From contig CAKZLS010000407.1 of the NCBI GenBank assembly GCA_937127205.1, positions 1 to 8,412 of the forward strand: a stretch of 8,412 nucleotides of DNA, given 5' to 3'. The DNA comes from an uncultured Rhodospirillales bacterium. Lineage in GTDB: Bacteria; Pseudomonadota; Alphaproteobacteria; Rhodospirillales; Defluviicoccaceae. The position numbers were made by a program, and so were the translations under genes. The notes under the pieces were generated by a model. That model was not told the origin of the DNA. It searched no databases and worked only from the letters and a program-made list of their open reading frames with translations. Position 1 is the first letter of the stretch, and every line of letters starts with the position of its first letter. Positions 1 to 6,430 of the stretch are shown piece by piece.

Positions 1-159
1 GCGGGGCGCTTTGACGTCCCCTCGCTCTCACGGAGAGCTCGCCGAAAAGAGCGGGCGACCGTGTCGGAGCGGCGAAACTGGACCGGGCCGAAATCCAACA
101 GGGAGCCCCGGCCGCGCGTAACAGGCGGGATTTCAAATTCCGGTGATGGGAGAGAAGCT

Positions 160-678
160 GTGCCAGTGATCCGGTTTATCGATCGAAATTTGGAAAAAAC
201 CATCATCCTCATTTCCTATTTGGCCATGGCGGGGATCATATTCGTCGAGGTGATCAGGCGTTATGTCTTCAAGGAACAGGCGGCTTGGAGCACAACCATT
301 CCGGTCTATCTGTTTCTCTGGGTTACGTGGTTCGGCGCCGCGTACAACGTTCGCGCCCGATCCCATCTGCGGTTCTCCGAATTCCGCCAGAAAATGCCGT
401 ACACCCTTCAATTCGCGACCCTGTGCCTGGATTTCGTTCTGTGGGCGGCGTTCGTTGCCATCGTCATCGCTTTCACTACCGAACAGGTGCAACTTCAACA
501 TATGAACTTCGCCATCGTCCCGGGGACGACGAACGTCATGCAGTGGTGGTTCTATTTGGCGACGCCGGTCGCCTGGGCGCTGTTGATCTTCCGGGCCGCT
601 CAGAATCTGTGGGAGGATTGGAAGACCTATCGTTCGAGGGAACCGTTCGATTTGGCCATGAGCGTTGTTTCGGAATAG
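160..678 (+). CDS. TRAP transporter small permease (DctQ-type)
   Basis: Small integral-membrane subunit of a tripartite ATP-independent periplasmic transporter, which works with the large permease encoded next and with a periplasmic binding protein not seen here. From the chosen start the product is 172 residues, the usual size for DctQ proteins, with four hydrophobic segments at about 14-32, 46-63, 83-103 and 122-142, and a family-like N-terminal pattern (IDRNLEK, then VEVIRRYVF). I chose the GTG at 160 because GGGAGAG (148-154) sits 5 nt upstream and the family-like sequence begins there. A GTG at 61 in the same frame would add 33 polar residues with no DctQ character and has only a weak ribosome-binding site; the frame is in fact open from base 1. 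The stop lies 12 nt before the large-permease start, so the two are surely cotranscribed. The substrate is inferred from neighbours (xsc) to be an organosulfonate; the subunit itself does not show it. Confidence 0.9.
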   Translation: MPVIRFIDRNLEKTIILISYLAMAGIIFVEVIRRYVFKEQAAWSTTIPVYLFLWVTWFGAAYNVRARSHLRFSEFRQKMPYTLQFATLCLDFVLWAAFVAIVIAFTTEQVQLQHMNFAIVPGTTNVMQWWFYLATPVAWALLIFRAAQNLWEDWKTYRSREPFDLAMSVVSE

Positions 679-690
679 GGGGGGCGTATC

Positions 691-1986
691 ATGGACGGAT
701 TGCTCATCTCCGCCATCTCGATCGGTGTCGTGATCCTTTTTCTGATCGGGGTTCCAATTTTTCTGGTTATCGGTTTCTGGGTCGTCGGCGTCAGCTTGAT
801 CATCGATTTCACGCTGGCGAACATCGGCGTCACGCTCTACGAAGGGCTGAACTTTTTCGGGCTTCTGGCCCTCCCCTTGTTTATCCTCACCGGTGACTTG
901 ATCGCCGCGGCGGGCATCGCCAAACGCCTGACAGATTTCGCATACGCCGTAATGGGATGGATGCGGGGCGGCCTGGCCATGGCGTCACTGGCCGCGTGCG
1001 GGCTGTTCGCCGCCATCTCGGGTTCGAACTCCGCCACCACCGCCACCATCGGCTCGCTGATGCACCCCGAAATGAAGGAGGGCGGATACGAACCCTCGTT
1101 CTCTGCCGCGACCGTGGCGGCCGGCGGCACCGTCGGCATCATCATTCCGCCGAGTGTGATCTTCATCGTGTATGGCTACATGATGAACCTGTCCATCAGC
1201 GACCTGTTCGTCAGCGGTTTGGTGCCGGGCATCATGATGGTGATGGGGATGCAAATCACCTGCTACGTGCTGGCCAAGCGCAATCAGTGGGGCCATCTCA
1301 TTCAATTCGAGCCGGTCCGGATCATGAAGACCGGCGCCCGCGCGTATCTTGGGTTTTTCGCCATTTTCATTGTGCTGTTCGGTATTTACGGCGGTGTGTT
1401 TTCACCGACCGAGGCCGCCGGCGTGACCGTGGGCTTCTGCCTTCTGTCCGGTCTGCTCGTGACCAGGGAATTGAAGCTCAGCAAGCTCCCGAACGTCATC
1501 TTCCGTTCAGGCCAGATTACCGGACTTCTGGCACCCTTGATCGCGGTTTCGGTGGTGATGCAGCAGCTACTCTCGCTCCTGGGCGCGAACGAATTCCTCA
1601 CTGGATTGATCACCCAGCTCGGTGGTTACTATCCGATCCTGGCCGCGTGTATGCTGATCGTTTTCGTCGTCGGCATGTTCCTGGAGAGCCTTCCGGTGAC
1701 GATTATCCTGGCCCCCATCCTGGCGCCGATCGCCGCCTCGATCGGCATGAACCCCATCCACTTCGCGGTCGTGTTCCTAGTGGGCGCGTCCATCGGTTTC
1801 ATCACGCCGCCCTACGGCCTCAACCTCTACGTTGCCAGCGGCGTCACCGGCATCCCGTATCTCAAGATCGTGCGCTATGCGGTGCCCTATCTGGTGTCCT
1901 TGCTGCTTGTGTGGTTCGTGGTCGCTCTGGTGCCAAAGCTGTCCACGATCCTGCTGTTTTATGAAGGAGCGAATGTCGCGCAATAG
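691..1986 (+). CDS. TRAP transporter large permease (DctM-type)
   Basis: Large membrane subunit that forms the ion-coupled translocation path of a TRAP transporter. The 431 residues match the normal DctM length and are hydrophobic throughout, compatible with about 12 membrane segments. Family landmarks are the ALPLFILTGDL block (60-70), the small-residue stretch AAISGSNSATTATIGSLMHP (107-126), GGTVGIIIPPS (145-155), FSPTEAAG (237-244) and the second-half repeat block ending in GFITPPYGLNLY (369-380). The ATG at 691 is preceded by a G-rich ribosome-binding site at 677-684. It follows the small permease by 12 nt, and an IclR regulator comes 145 nt downstream on the same strand. The nearby sulfonate genes suggest taurine, isethionate or a related sulfonate as cargo, but this is inference; the subunit class also carries C4-dicarboxylates and many other organic acids. 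Confidence 0.95.
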   Translation: MDGLLISAISIGVVILFLIGVPIFLVIGFWVVGVSLIIDFTLANIGVTLYEGLNFFGLLALPLFILTGDLIAAAGIAKRLTDFAYAVMGWMRGGLAMASLAACGLFAAISGSNSATTATIGSLMHPEMKEGGYEPSFSAATVAAGGTVGIIIPPSVIFIVYGYMMNLSISDLFVSGLVPGIMMVMGMQITCYVLAKRNQWGHLIQFEPVRIMKTGARAYLGFFAIFIVLFGIYGGVFSPTEAAGVTVGFCLLSGLLVTRELKLSKLPNVIFRSGQITGLLAPLIAVSVVMQQLLSLLGANEFLTGLITQLGGYYPILAACMLIVFVVGMFLESLPVTIILAPILAPIAASIGMNPIHFAVVFLVGASIGFITPPYGLNLYVASGVTGIPYLKIVRYAVPYLVSLLLVWFVVALVPKLSTILLFYEGANVAQ

Positions 1987-2070
1987 CGTCGTGTCGGTAA
2001 AGCCGGGCGTCACGGAGTTGGCGCTCGGTCGACACGTCTCGTCGGCCTGATGATTGAACGCGTCTACGAA

Positions 2071-2120
2071 AGGTGGTAGCCACAGCACGTTCGTGCCCCG
2101 CGATGACAGCGTGGCCACCT
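2071..2120 (+). promoter_or_regulatory. Imperfect inverted repeat with nested palindrome upstream of the IclR gene
   Basis: Outer arms AGGTGG (2071-2076) and CCACCT (2115-2120) pair and continue as CCAC (2080-2083) with GTGG (2111-2114), leaving a 3-nt bulge. Nested inside is GCACG-TT-CGTGC (2085-2096), perfect 5-nt arms around a 2-nt centre. The element ends one base before the ribosome-binding site AGGGAGAG of the regulator gene. Either the inner palindrome is an operator (IclR proteins often bind palindromes near their own gene) or the whole structure folds in the mRNA. No T-tract follows, so a classical terminator for the TRAP genes is unlikely. Confidence 0.35.
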
Positions 2121-2131
2121 AGGGAGAGCAG

Positions 2132-2911
2132 ATGCAACGCGATAAAGGACGATCGTTTCTTCGAGTCTTCAGTATTTTGGAAAAGGTCTCCGCCGCAACC
2201 GCGCCCTTGAGCCTCGCAGAACTGAGTGACGATCTCGAGCTTCCGCGACCCACCGTTCATCGCCTGTGTCAAATGCTGTTGGACGAGCGATTCCTCGAAA
2301 AAACGGCGGAAGGCAATCGCTTCCTGGCCGGGCCGCGCCTGTTCGATTTCGCCCATTGGATCATCGGATCGTCCCACCATAACCTGGAGCGCAAGGCCAT
2401 CCTGGAGTCGTTGGTGGAAGCAGTGCAAGAGACGTGCAATCTTGCCGTTCCCGACGGCCATCGTATGGTCTACGCCGATCGGGTCGAGTCCAGCTGGCCT
2501 CTCCAACTGCAATTGCCGACGGGCACCCATGTTCCGCTGTATTGCACGGCCAGCGGTAAGCTCTACCTGAGCAGCCTGCCGGAGGACGAGGTTCGCCACG
2601 TCATTTCCCGGCTGCACCTGGAACGGCAGACGCCGGCTACCATCACCGATCCCGAGGACCTGCTCGGGGAACTGGCGCGGACCCGGGCAGCCGGTTTCAG
2701 TTGGGATAACGAGGAGTTTCTCGAAGGACTCATCGCCGTCGCCGTACCGGTCCGCAATTCTCTGGGACAGTTCTGCGCGGCGCTCACCGTCCATGCGCCG
2801 ACGCGCCGGATGTCGCTGGAAGATGCCAAGACCCGGCTTCCGGCCCTGCGCCGCGCCGCGACCCGGATCGAGGAACTGATTTGCCGAGAGGCCGAGAAAT
2901 CGGTGGCATAA
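2132..2911 (+). CDS. IclR-family transcriptional regulator
   Basis: A 259-residue cytoplasmic DNA-binding regulator of normal IclR length. The N-terminal winged helix-turn-helix spans about 8-75, with the helix-turn-helix at about 26-50 (LSLAELSDDLELPRPTVHRL) and the wing region ending in GNRFLAGPRLFDFA. The C-terminal effector-binding domain covers about 84-250, with the typical GTHVPLYCTASGKLYLSSLP block (131-150), RAAGFSWDNEEFLEGL (185-200) and IAVAVPVRN. ATG 2132 has a good ribosome-binding site (AGGGAGA, 2121-2127). The gene lies between the TRAP permeases and xsc in the same direction, so it most likely controls uptake and breakdown of the sulfonate, and perhaps itself through the palindrome just upstream. 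The effector is unknown; a sulfonate or a pathway intermediate is plausible. Family assignment is firm, target assignment is inference. Confidence 0.94.
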   Translation: MQRDKGRSFLRVFSILEKVSAATAPLSLAELSDDLELPRPTVHRLCQMLLDERFLEKTAEGNRFLAGPRLFDFAHWIIGSSHHNLERKAILESLVEAVQETCNLAVPDGHRMVYADRVESSWPLQLQLPTGTHVPLYCTASGKLYLSSLPEDEVRHVISRLHLERQTPATITDPEDLLGELARTRAAGFSWDNEEFLEGLIAVAVPVRNSLGQFCAALTVHAPTRRMSLEDAKTRLPALRRAATRIEELICREAEKSVA

Positions 2912-3008
2912 GCGACACGGACTGACTCAGCGGCCAGCCTGTCAAGCTTTCATACCCAGATCGACTCCTTTCTCGTAACACTGCTCCCCCCAAACTGGCG
3001 CAAGCGAA

Positions 3009-3032
3009 TGGCGGTAACTGGCGCTACCGCCA
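3009..3032. repeat. Perfect 8-bp hairpin in the leader region
   Basis: TGGCGGTA and TACCGCCA are exact reverse complements separated by an 8-nt loop that contains the second copy of the AACTGGCG motif (from 3016, sharing its first base with the stem). There is no following run of T, so this is not a standard intrinsic terminator for the regulator gene; it may be a protein-binding site or an RNA structure. Confidence 0.4.
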
Positions 3033-3184
3033 GACCCCGTCCCAGCGTAGCTTTCATCCAGGCGCTATCGTCCCCATACCCGATGCGGTTCCGGGGTACG
3101 GAAAAATGCACACAAATACAATTGCCAACAGCAAAGAATCTATTTTGGACTCCCTGCTGCGAGCAAAAATGAGACATTTTATTT

Positions 3185-3190
3185 TATTAT
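3185..3190 (+). promoter_or_regulatory. Possible -10 element for xsc
   Basis: TATTAT lies inside the AT-rich core, just upstream of the near-palindrome. If used, the transcription start would fall near 3197, within that palindrome. I see no convincing -35 box at the usual distance, so the promoter may depend on an activator. This is a weak, sequence-only call. Confidence 0.25.
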
Positions 3191-3193
3191 TGA

Positions 3194-3218
3194 ATGCTCT
3201 GATGATCTATGAGAGCAT
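3194..3218. promoter_or_regulatory. 25-bp near-palindrome, candidate operator upstream of xsc
   Basis: Arms ATGCTCTGAT (3194-3203) and ATGAGAGCAT (3209-3218) are reverse complements with one mismatch, around a 5-nt centre. The outer seven bases of each arm match perfectly. Size and symmetry suit a dimeric regulator such as the IclR protein encoded upstream, and the position beside a possible -10 element suits control of xsc. It could also act as an RNA hairpin in the 5' leader. Which protein binds cannot be told from the sequence. Confidence 0.45.
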
Positions 3219-3342
3219 GAAATATGCGATCAACTGGCGGGTATCGAACGAGCGAAATACGGCGCTCGAGCAGATGAATGTACCAGAGGTTGCGACATAA
3301 GAATTCTATTCAGTCAGGACGAGGTGGGAGGAGAAGCGGACA

Positions 3343-5091
3343 ATGACGCTCATGACACCAAGTGAAGCGTTTGTGGAAACACTGGTCGCCAATGGTGTGA
3401 CAGAGGTGTTCGGAATCGTTGGTTCGGCATGCATGGACGCGCTCGACATCTTCCCGGCGGCGGGTATCCGCTATGTCCCCATCGTCCACGAGCAGGGTGC
3501 CGGCCACATGGCCGACGGCTATTCCCGGGTGAGCGGCCGCCACGGTGTCTGCATGGCTCAGAACGGCCCCGGCGTCACCAATTTCGTGACCGCCATCGCC
3601 GCTGCATACTGGGCGCACAGCCCGGTGGTGATGATCGCGCCGGAGTCCGGCACCGCGACCATGGGGCTCGGCGGCTTCCAGGAGACCAACCAGCTGCCGA
3701 TCTTTTCGGAAATCACCAAGTTCCAGGGCCACGTCAACAACCCGCGGCGCATGGCCGAAATTACCGGGCGGTGTTTCGACCGCGCGATGCTTGAGATGGG
3801 CCCGACCCACCTGAACATTCCCCGCGATTACTTCTACGGCGAATACGACTACGACATCCCCGAACCGATCCGGATCGAGCGGGGTCCGGGGGGCACCCGG
3901 GTCCTCAACGAAGCGGCGGAGACGCTGGCGTCCGCGAAGTTTCCGGTGATCGTGTCGGGCGGCGGCGTTATCAATTCGGCCGGTGTCGAGGCCTGTATGG
4001 CCCTGGCCGAGCTCCTCGGCGCTCCCGTGGTGAACAGTTACCTGCACAATGACTCGTTCCCGGCGAGTCATCCCCTATGGTGCGGTTCCTTGGGCTACCA
4101 GGGCTCTAAGGCGGGCATGAAGCTGATCAGCCAGGCCGATGTGGTGCTTGCGCTCGGCACCCGGCTGGGCCCGTTCGGGACCCTGCCCCAACATGGTCTC
4201 GACTACTGGCCCAAGGACGCCAAGATCATCCAGGTGGATGCCGATCCGAAGATGCTGGGGCTGGTGAAGAAGATCACGGTGGGTCTGTGCGGCGATGCCC
4301 GCGAGGCGGCCGAGGCGCTGACCGAGCGGCTCCAGAACAAGGAAATGGCGTGCCACGCCAACCGCGAAGACCGTCTGTCGAAGATCAAGGCCGAGAAGGC
4401 CGAGTGGGAAGCCGAGCTTGACGCGTGGCATCATGAAAGTGATCCCTACAGCCTCGACATGATCAAGGAAGACCCCGACCTGATGCATCCGCGTCAGATG
4501 CTGCGAGAGCTCGAGAAAGCGATGCCGGCCGACGCCATGGTCTCCACCGACATCGGCAACATCTGCTCTGTGGCCAACAGCTACCTTCGCTTCGAACAGC
4601 CGAGAAGCATGTTCGCGGCCATGAGCTTCGGCAACTGCGGCTACGCTTTTCCGACCATCATCGGCGCCAAGATGGCCGCGCCCGACCGGCCGGCGGTGTC
4701 CTATGCCGGCGAAGGCGCCTGGGGCATGAGCTTCGGCGAGATCCTCACCTGTGTCCGCGAGAACATCCCGGTGACCGCGGTGGTGTTCAACAACCGGCAA
4801 TGGGGCGCGGAGAAAAAGAACCAGGTCGACTTCTACGGCCGCCGTTTTGTCGGCTCCAATCTGGACAACCCGAGTTTCGCCGCCATCGCCAAGTCCATGG
4901 GCGCCGAAGGACAGGTTATCGAGCAGCTCTCCGACGTCGGTCCGGCCCTGCACGCCGCGTGCGAAGCGCAGAAGGAAGGCAAGACCACGATCCTCGAGAT
5001 CATCGTCAACCGCGAACTCGGCGATCCGTTCCGCCGCGACGCCCTCAGCATGCCGGTGCGGCATCTCGAAAAGTACAAAGCCTACGTTTAG
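3343..5091 (+). CDS. xsc: Sulfoacetaldehyde acetyltransferase (Xsc)
   Basis: Thiamine-diphosphate enzyme (EC 2.3.3.15) that cleaves sulfoacetaldehyde with phosphate to acetyl phosphate and sulfite, the shared step of taurine, isethionate and other C2-sulfonate pathways; it is cytoplasmic. The 582 residues are close to the usual Xsc length. The N-terminal ThDP domain has the conserved glutamate in HEQGAGHMADGYSR (E50), with GSACMDALDIFP (27-38) and GPTHLNIPRDYFYG (153-166), which are strongly Xsc-like. A central domain spans about 190-340. The C-terminal ThDP domain has the cofactor motif starting GEGAWGMSFGE (456-466) and ending VVFNN (480-484), then QWGAEKKNQVDFYGRRFVG and the near-terminal GDPFRRDALSMPVR. 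The cofactor motif reads GEG rather than the usual GDG. ATG 3343 follows GGGAGGAG by 9 nt. Together with the downstream acetate kinase and exporter, the context supports a dissimilatory role. Related ThDP enzymes such as acetolactate synthase are less likely given the Xsc-specific blocks. Confidence 0.96.
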   Translation: MTLMTPSEAFVETLVANGVTEVFGIVGSACMDALDIFPAAGIRYVPIVHEQGAGHMADGYSRVSGRHGVCMAQNGPGVTNFVTAIAAAYWAHSPVVMIAPESGTATMGLGGFQETNQLPIFSEITKFQGHVNNPRRMAEITGRCFDRAMLEMGPTHLNIPRDYFYGEYDYDIPEPIRIERGPGGTRVLNEAAETLASAKFPVIVSGGGVINSAGVEACMALAELLGAPVVNSYLHNDSFPASHPLWCGSLGYQGSKAGMKLISQADVVLALGTRLGPFGTLPQHGLDYWPKDAKIIQVDADPKMLGLVKKITVGLCGDAREAAEALTERLQNKEMACHANREDRLSKIKAEKAEWEAELDAWHHESDPYSLDMIKEDPDLMHPRQMLRELEKAMPADAMVSTDIGNICSVANSYLRFEQPRSMFAAMSFGNCGYAFPTIIGAKMAAPDRPAVSYAGEGAWGMSFGEILTCVRENIPVTAVVFNNRQWGAEKKNQVDFYGRRFVGSNLDNPSFAAIAKSMGAEGQVIEQLSDVGPALHAACEAQKEGKTTILEIIVNRELGDPFRRDALSMPVRHLEKYKAYV

Positions 5092-5120
5092 GTCATTCCC
5101 TGGCACCCGCGCCGTAGCAC

Positions 5121-5160
5121 CCCCGAAGGACTTTTCTCCCCGTCCTTCGGGGCTCTTTTT
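5121..5160 (+). terminator. Strong rho-independent terminator after xsc
   Basis: CCCCGAAGGAC (5121-5131) and GTCCTTCGGGG (5142-5152) form a perfect 11-bp GC-rich stem with a 10-nt loop, followed by CTCTTTTT (5153-5160). It begins 29 nt after the xsc stop and ends 26 nt before the ackA start, so it should end or sharply reduce xsc transcripts before ackA. Confidence 0.92.
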
Positions 5161-5186
5161 GGAGTGACCCTTCGGCTGGTGGACCC

Positions 5187-6380
5187 ATGTCCCGTGACCA
5201 CATCCTCGTTCTCAACGCCGGCTCGTCGAGCATCAAGTTCGCCCAATTTTGCATTGGCGAACCGGGCTCGCCGCCCGCTCTGACGATCGACGGGCAAGTG
5301 GACGGGATTGGCGGCACTGTTCGGTTTGCCGCCAAAGACCAAACAGGCGCCGCGCTTCCCGATCCCGACGACCGCGAATTTGAGCCCATCAGCGATCACC
5401 GGGGCGCGCTCTCGCTGTTGTTGGCCTGGATGGACCGGCACGGCAGCGGCGGACAATTGCGGGCGGCGGGTCATCGCGTGGTGCACGGCGGCGGCCGGTT
5501 TCACGAGCCCGTGCACGTTGACCCCGAGACGCTGGAGACACTCGAAACCTTCTGCCACCTCGCGCCGCACCATCAGCCGCACAATGTCGCCGCGATCCGC
5601 GAACTGATGGGACAGCGCCCCGATCTGCCGCAGGTCGCCTGCTTCGATACCGCCTTTCACGCGACCCAGCCCACCGAGGCCGTCCGCCTGCCGCTCCCCG
5701 AGGAATACTGGGACAAAGGCCTCCGCCGATATGGATTTCACGGGCTCTCCTATGAATACGTGACGTCCGCGTTCCCGGAAAAAACCGGCACGCCGCTGCC
5801 GGCGCGCACCATCATCGCTCACCTCGGCAACGGCGCCAGCATGTGCGCGGTCAAGGAAGGAAAGAGCATGGCGACAACCATGGGGTTCTCCACCCTCGAC
5901 GGGCTGATGATGGGAACCCGCTGCGGCACCCTGGACCCCGGCGTGCTGATCTATTTGATGGGCTCGGAAGGGCTCGACACCGACGCGCTCGAGGACTTGC
6001 TTTACAACCGCTCGGGGCTGCTCGGCGCGTCGGGGATCAGCGCCGACATGAGGGTTCTTCTGGCGAGCAACGAGCCGGAAGCGGCCGAGGCGGTGCGGCA
6101 ATACTGCTACCGGATCGAACGCGAGATCGGCTCCCTGGCGGCGGCCATCGGCGGCGTCGACGCGCTGATCTTTACCGGCGGCATCGGCGAGAACGCCGCA
6201 AGTATCCGGGCAGCGGTACTCCGCGGCATGGCGTGGCTGGGTTTCGCATTGGACGAGGCCGCCAACGAAGCGGGCGGGGCGCGGCTCACCCACAAAAACG
6301 CGGGGCCTCAGGCGTGGGTCATCGACACCGACGAGCAGGCCGTCATCGCCCGTCACTGCTCCCGGGTCCTCGGGCTATGA
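5187..6380 (+). CDS. ackA: Acetate kinase
   Basis: Cytoplasmic acetokinase (EC 2.7.2.1) that interconverts acetyl phosphate plus ADP with acetate plus ATP. The 397 residues match the normal AckA length. Visible landmarks are signature 1, LVLNAGSSSIKF (7-18); the substrate-site arginine in GHRVVHGG (R97); the catalytic aspartate in CFDTAFH (D154); RYGFHGLSYEYV (181-192) with H185; the phosphate-binding AHLGNGAS (211-218); GTRCGTLDPG with R245; the nucleotide-site FTGGIGENA (329-337); and the metal-ligand glutamate in DTDEQAV (E383). All key residues are present, so it should be active. It follows xsc, whose product is acetyl phosphate, so here it probably harvests ATP from sulfonate breakdown. 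The start is preceded only by a weak GGTGGA (5178-5183), and a strong terminator separates it from xsc, so expression may be lower or separately controlled. Propionate or butyrate kinase activity cannot be excluded by sequence. Confidence 0.95.
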   Translation: MSRDHILVLNAGSSSIKFAQFCIGEPGSPPALTIDGQVDGIGGTVRFAAKDQTGAALPDPDDREFEPISDHRGALSLLLAWMDRHGSGGQLRAAGHRVVHGGGRFHEPVHVDPETLETLETFCHLAPHHQPHNVAAIRELMGQRPDLPQVACFDTAFHATQPTEAVRLPLPEEYWDKGLRRYGFHGLSYEYVTSAFPEKTGTPLPARTIIAHLGNGASMCAVKEGKSMATTMGFSTLDGLMMGTRCGTLDPGVLIYLMGSEGLDTDALEDLLYNRSGLLGASGISADMRVLLASNEPEAAEAVRQYCYRIEREIGSLAAAIGGVDALIFTGGIGENAASIRAAVLRGMAWLGFALDEAANEAGGARLTHKNAGPQAWVIDTDEQAVIARHCSRVLGL

Positions 6381-6430
6381 GGGTTCTGATCGCCTTATTG
6401 CGCCGACCACATAACGGACGGGACTGAACA

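Larger units (their letters stand above)
2912..3342. other. Non-coding control region between the IclR gene and xsc
   Basis: These 431 nt carry no gene I can support. The first part is moderately GC-rich and has a perfect hairpin, TGGCGGTA (3009-3016) with TACCGCCA (3025-3032), not followed by a T-tract. AACTGGCG occurs three times on the plus strand (2993, 3016, 3232), the first two extended to AACTGGCGC. Bases 3101-3200 are only about 34% GC, in strong contrast to the coding flanks. Downstream lie a 25-bp near-palindrome (3194-3218), a weaker repeat CGAGCG/CGCTCG (3249-3254 and 3263-3268), and the xsc ribosome-binding site GGGAGGAG (3326-3333). The layout fits a promoter plus operator for xsc. 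Confidence 0.6.

Noticed and set aside
24..38. Small hairpin GCTCTC-ACG-GAGAGC near the window start
   Set aside because: A six-base stem without a T-tract; too little context to tell a terminator or operator from chance.
3106..3300. A 64-codon plus-strand frame in the xsc upstream region
   Set aside because: No good ribosome-binding site, no recognisable family, AT-rich codons unlike its neighbours, and it overlaps the likely promoter and near-palindrome.
2912..3342. CRISPR array or tRNA gene in the repeat-bearing intergenic region
   Set aside because: The repeated unit is only 8-9 bases with irregular spacing, and no cloverleaf-like set of stems is present.
5088..6356. Long minus-strand open frame opposite ackA (also 4075-5106 opposite xsc and 6395-7501 opposite the exporter)
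   Set aside because: Antisense shadows produced by high GC content; residue composition is Arg/Gly/His-rich with no domain, while the plus-strand frames are clear known proteins.
6377..6427. A 16-codon frame starting inside the ackA stop (ATGA overlap) and ending just before the exporter gene
   Set aside because: Too short to support, no known leader-peptide features, and chance overlap is likely.
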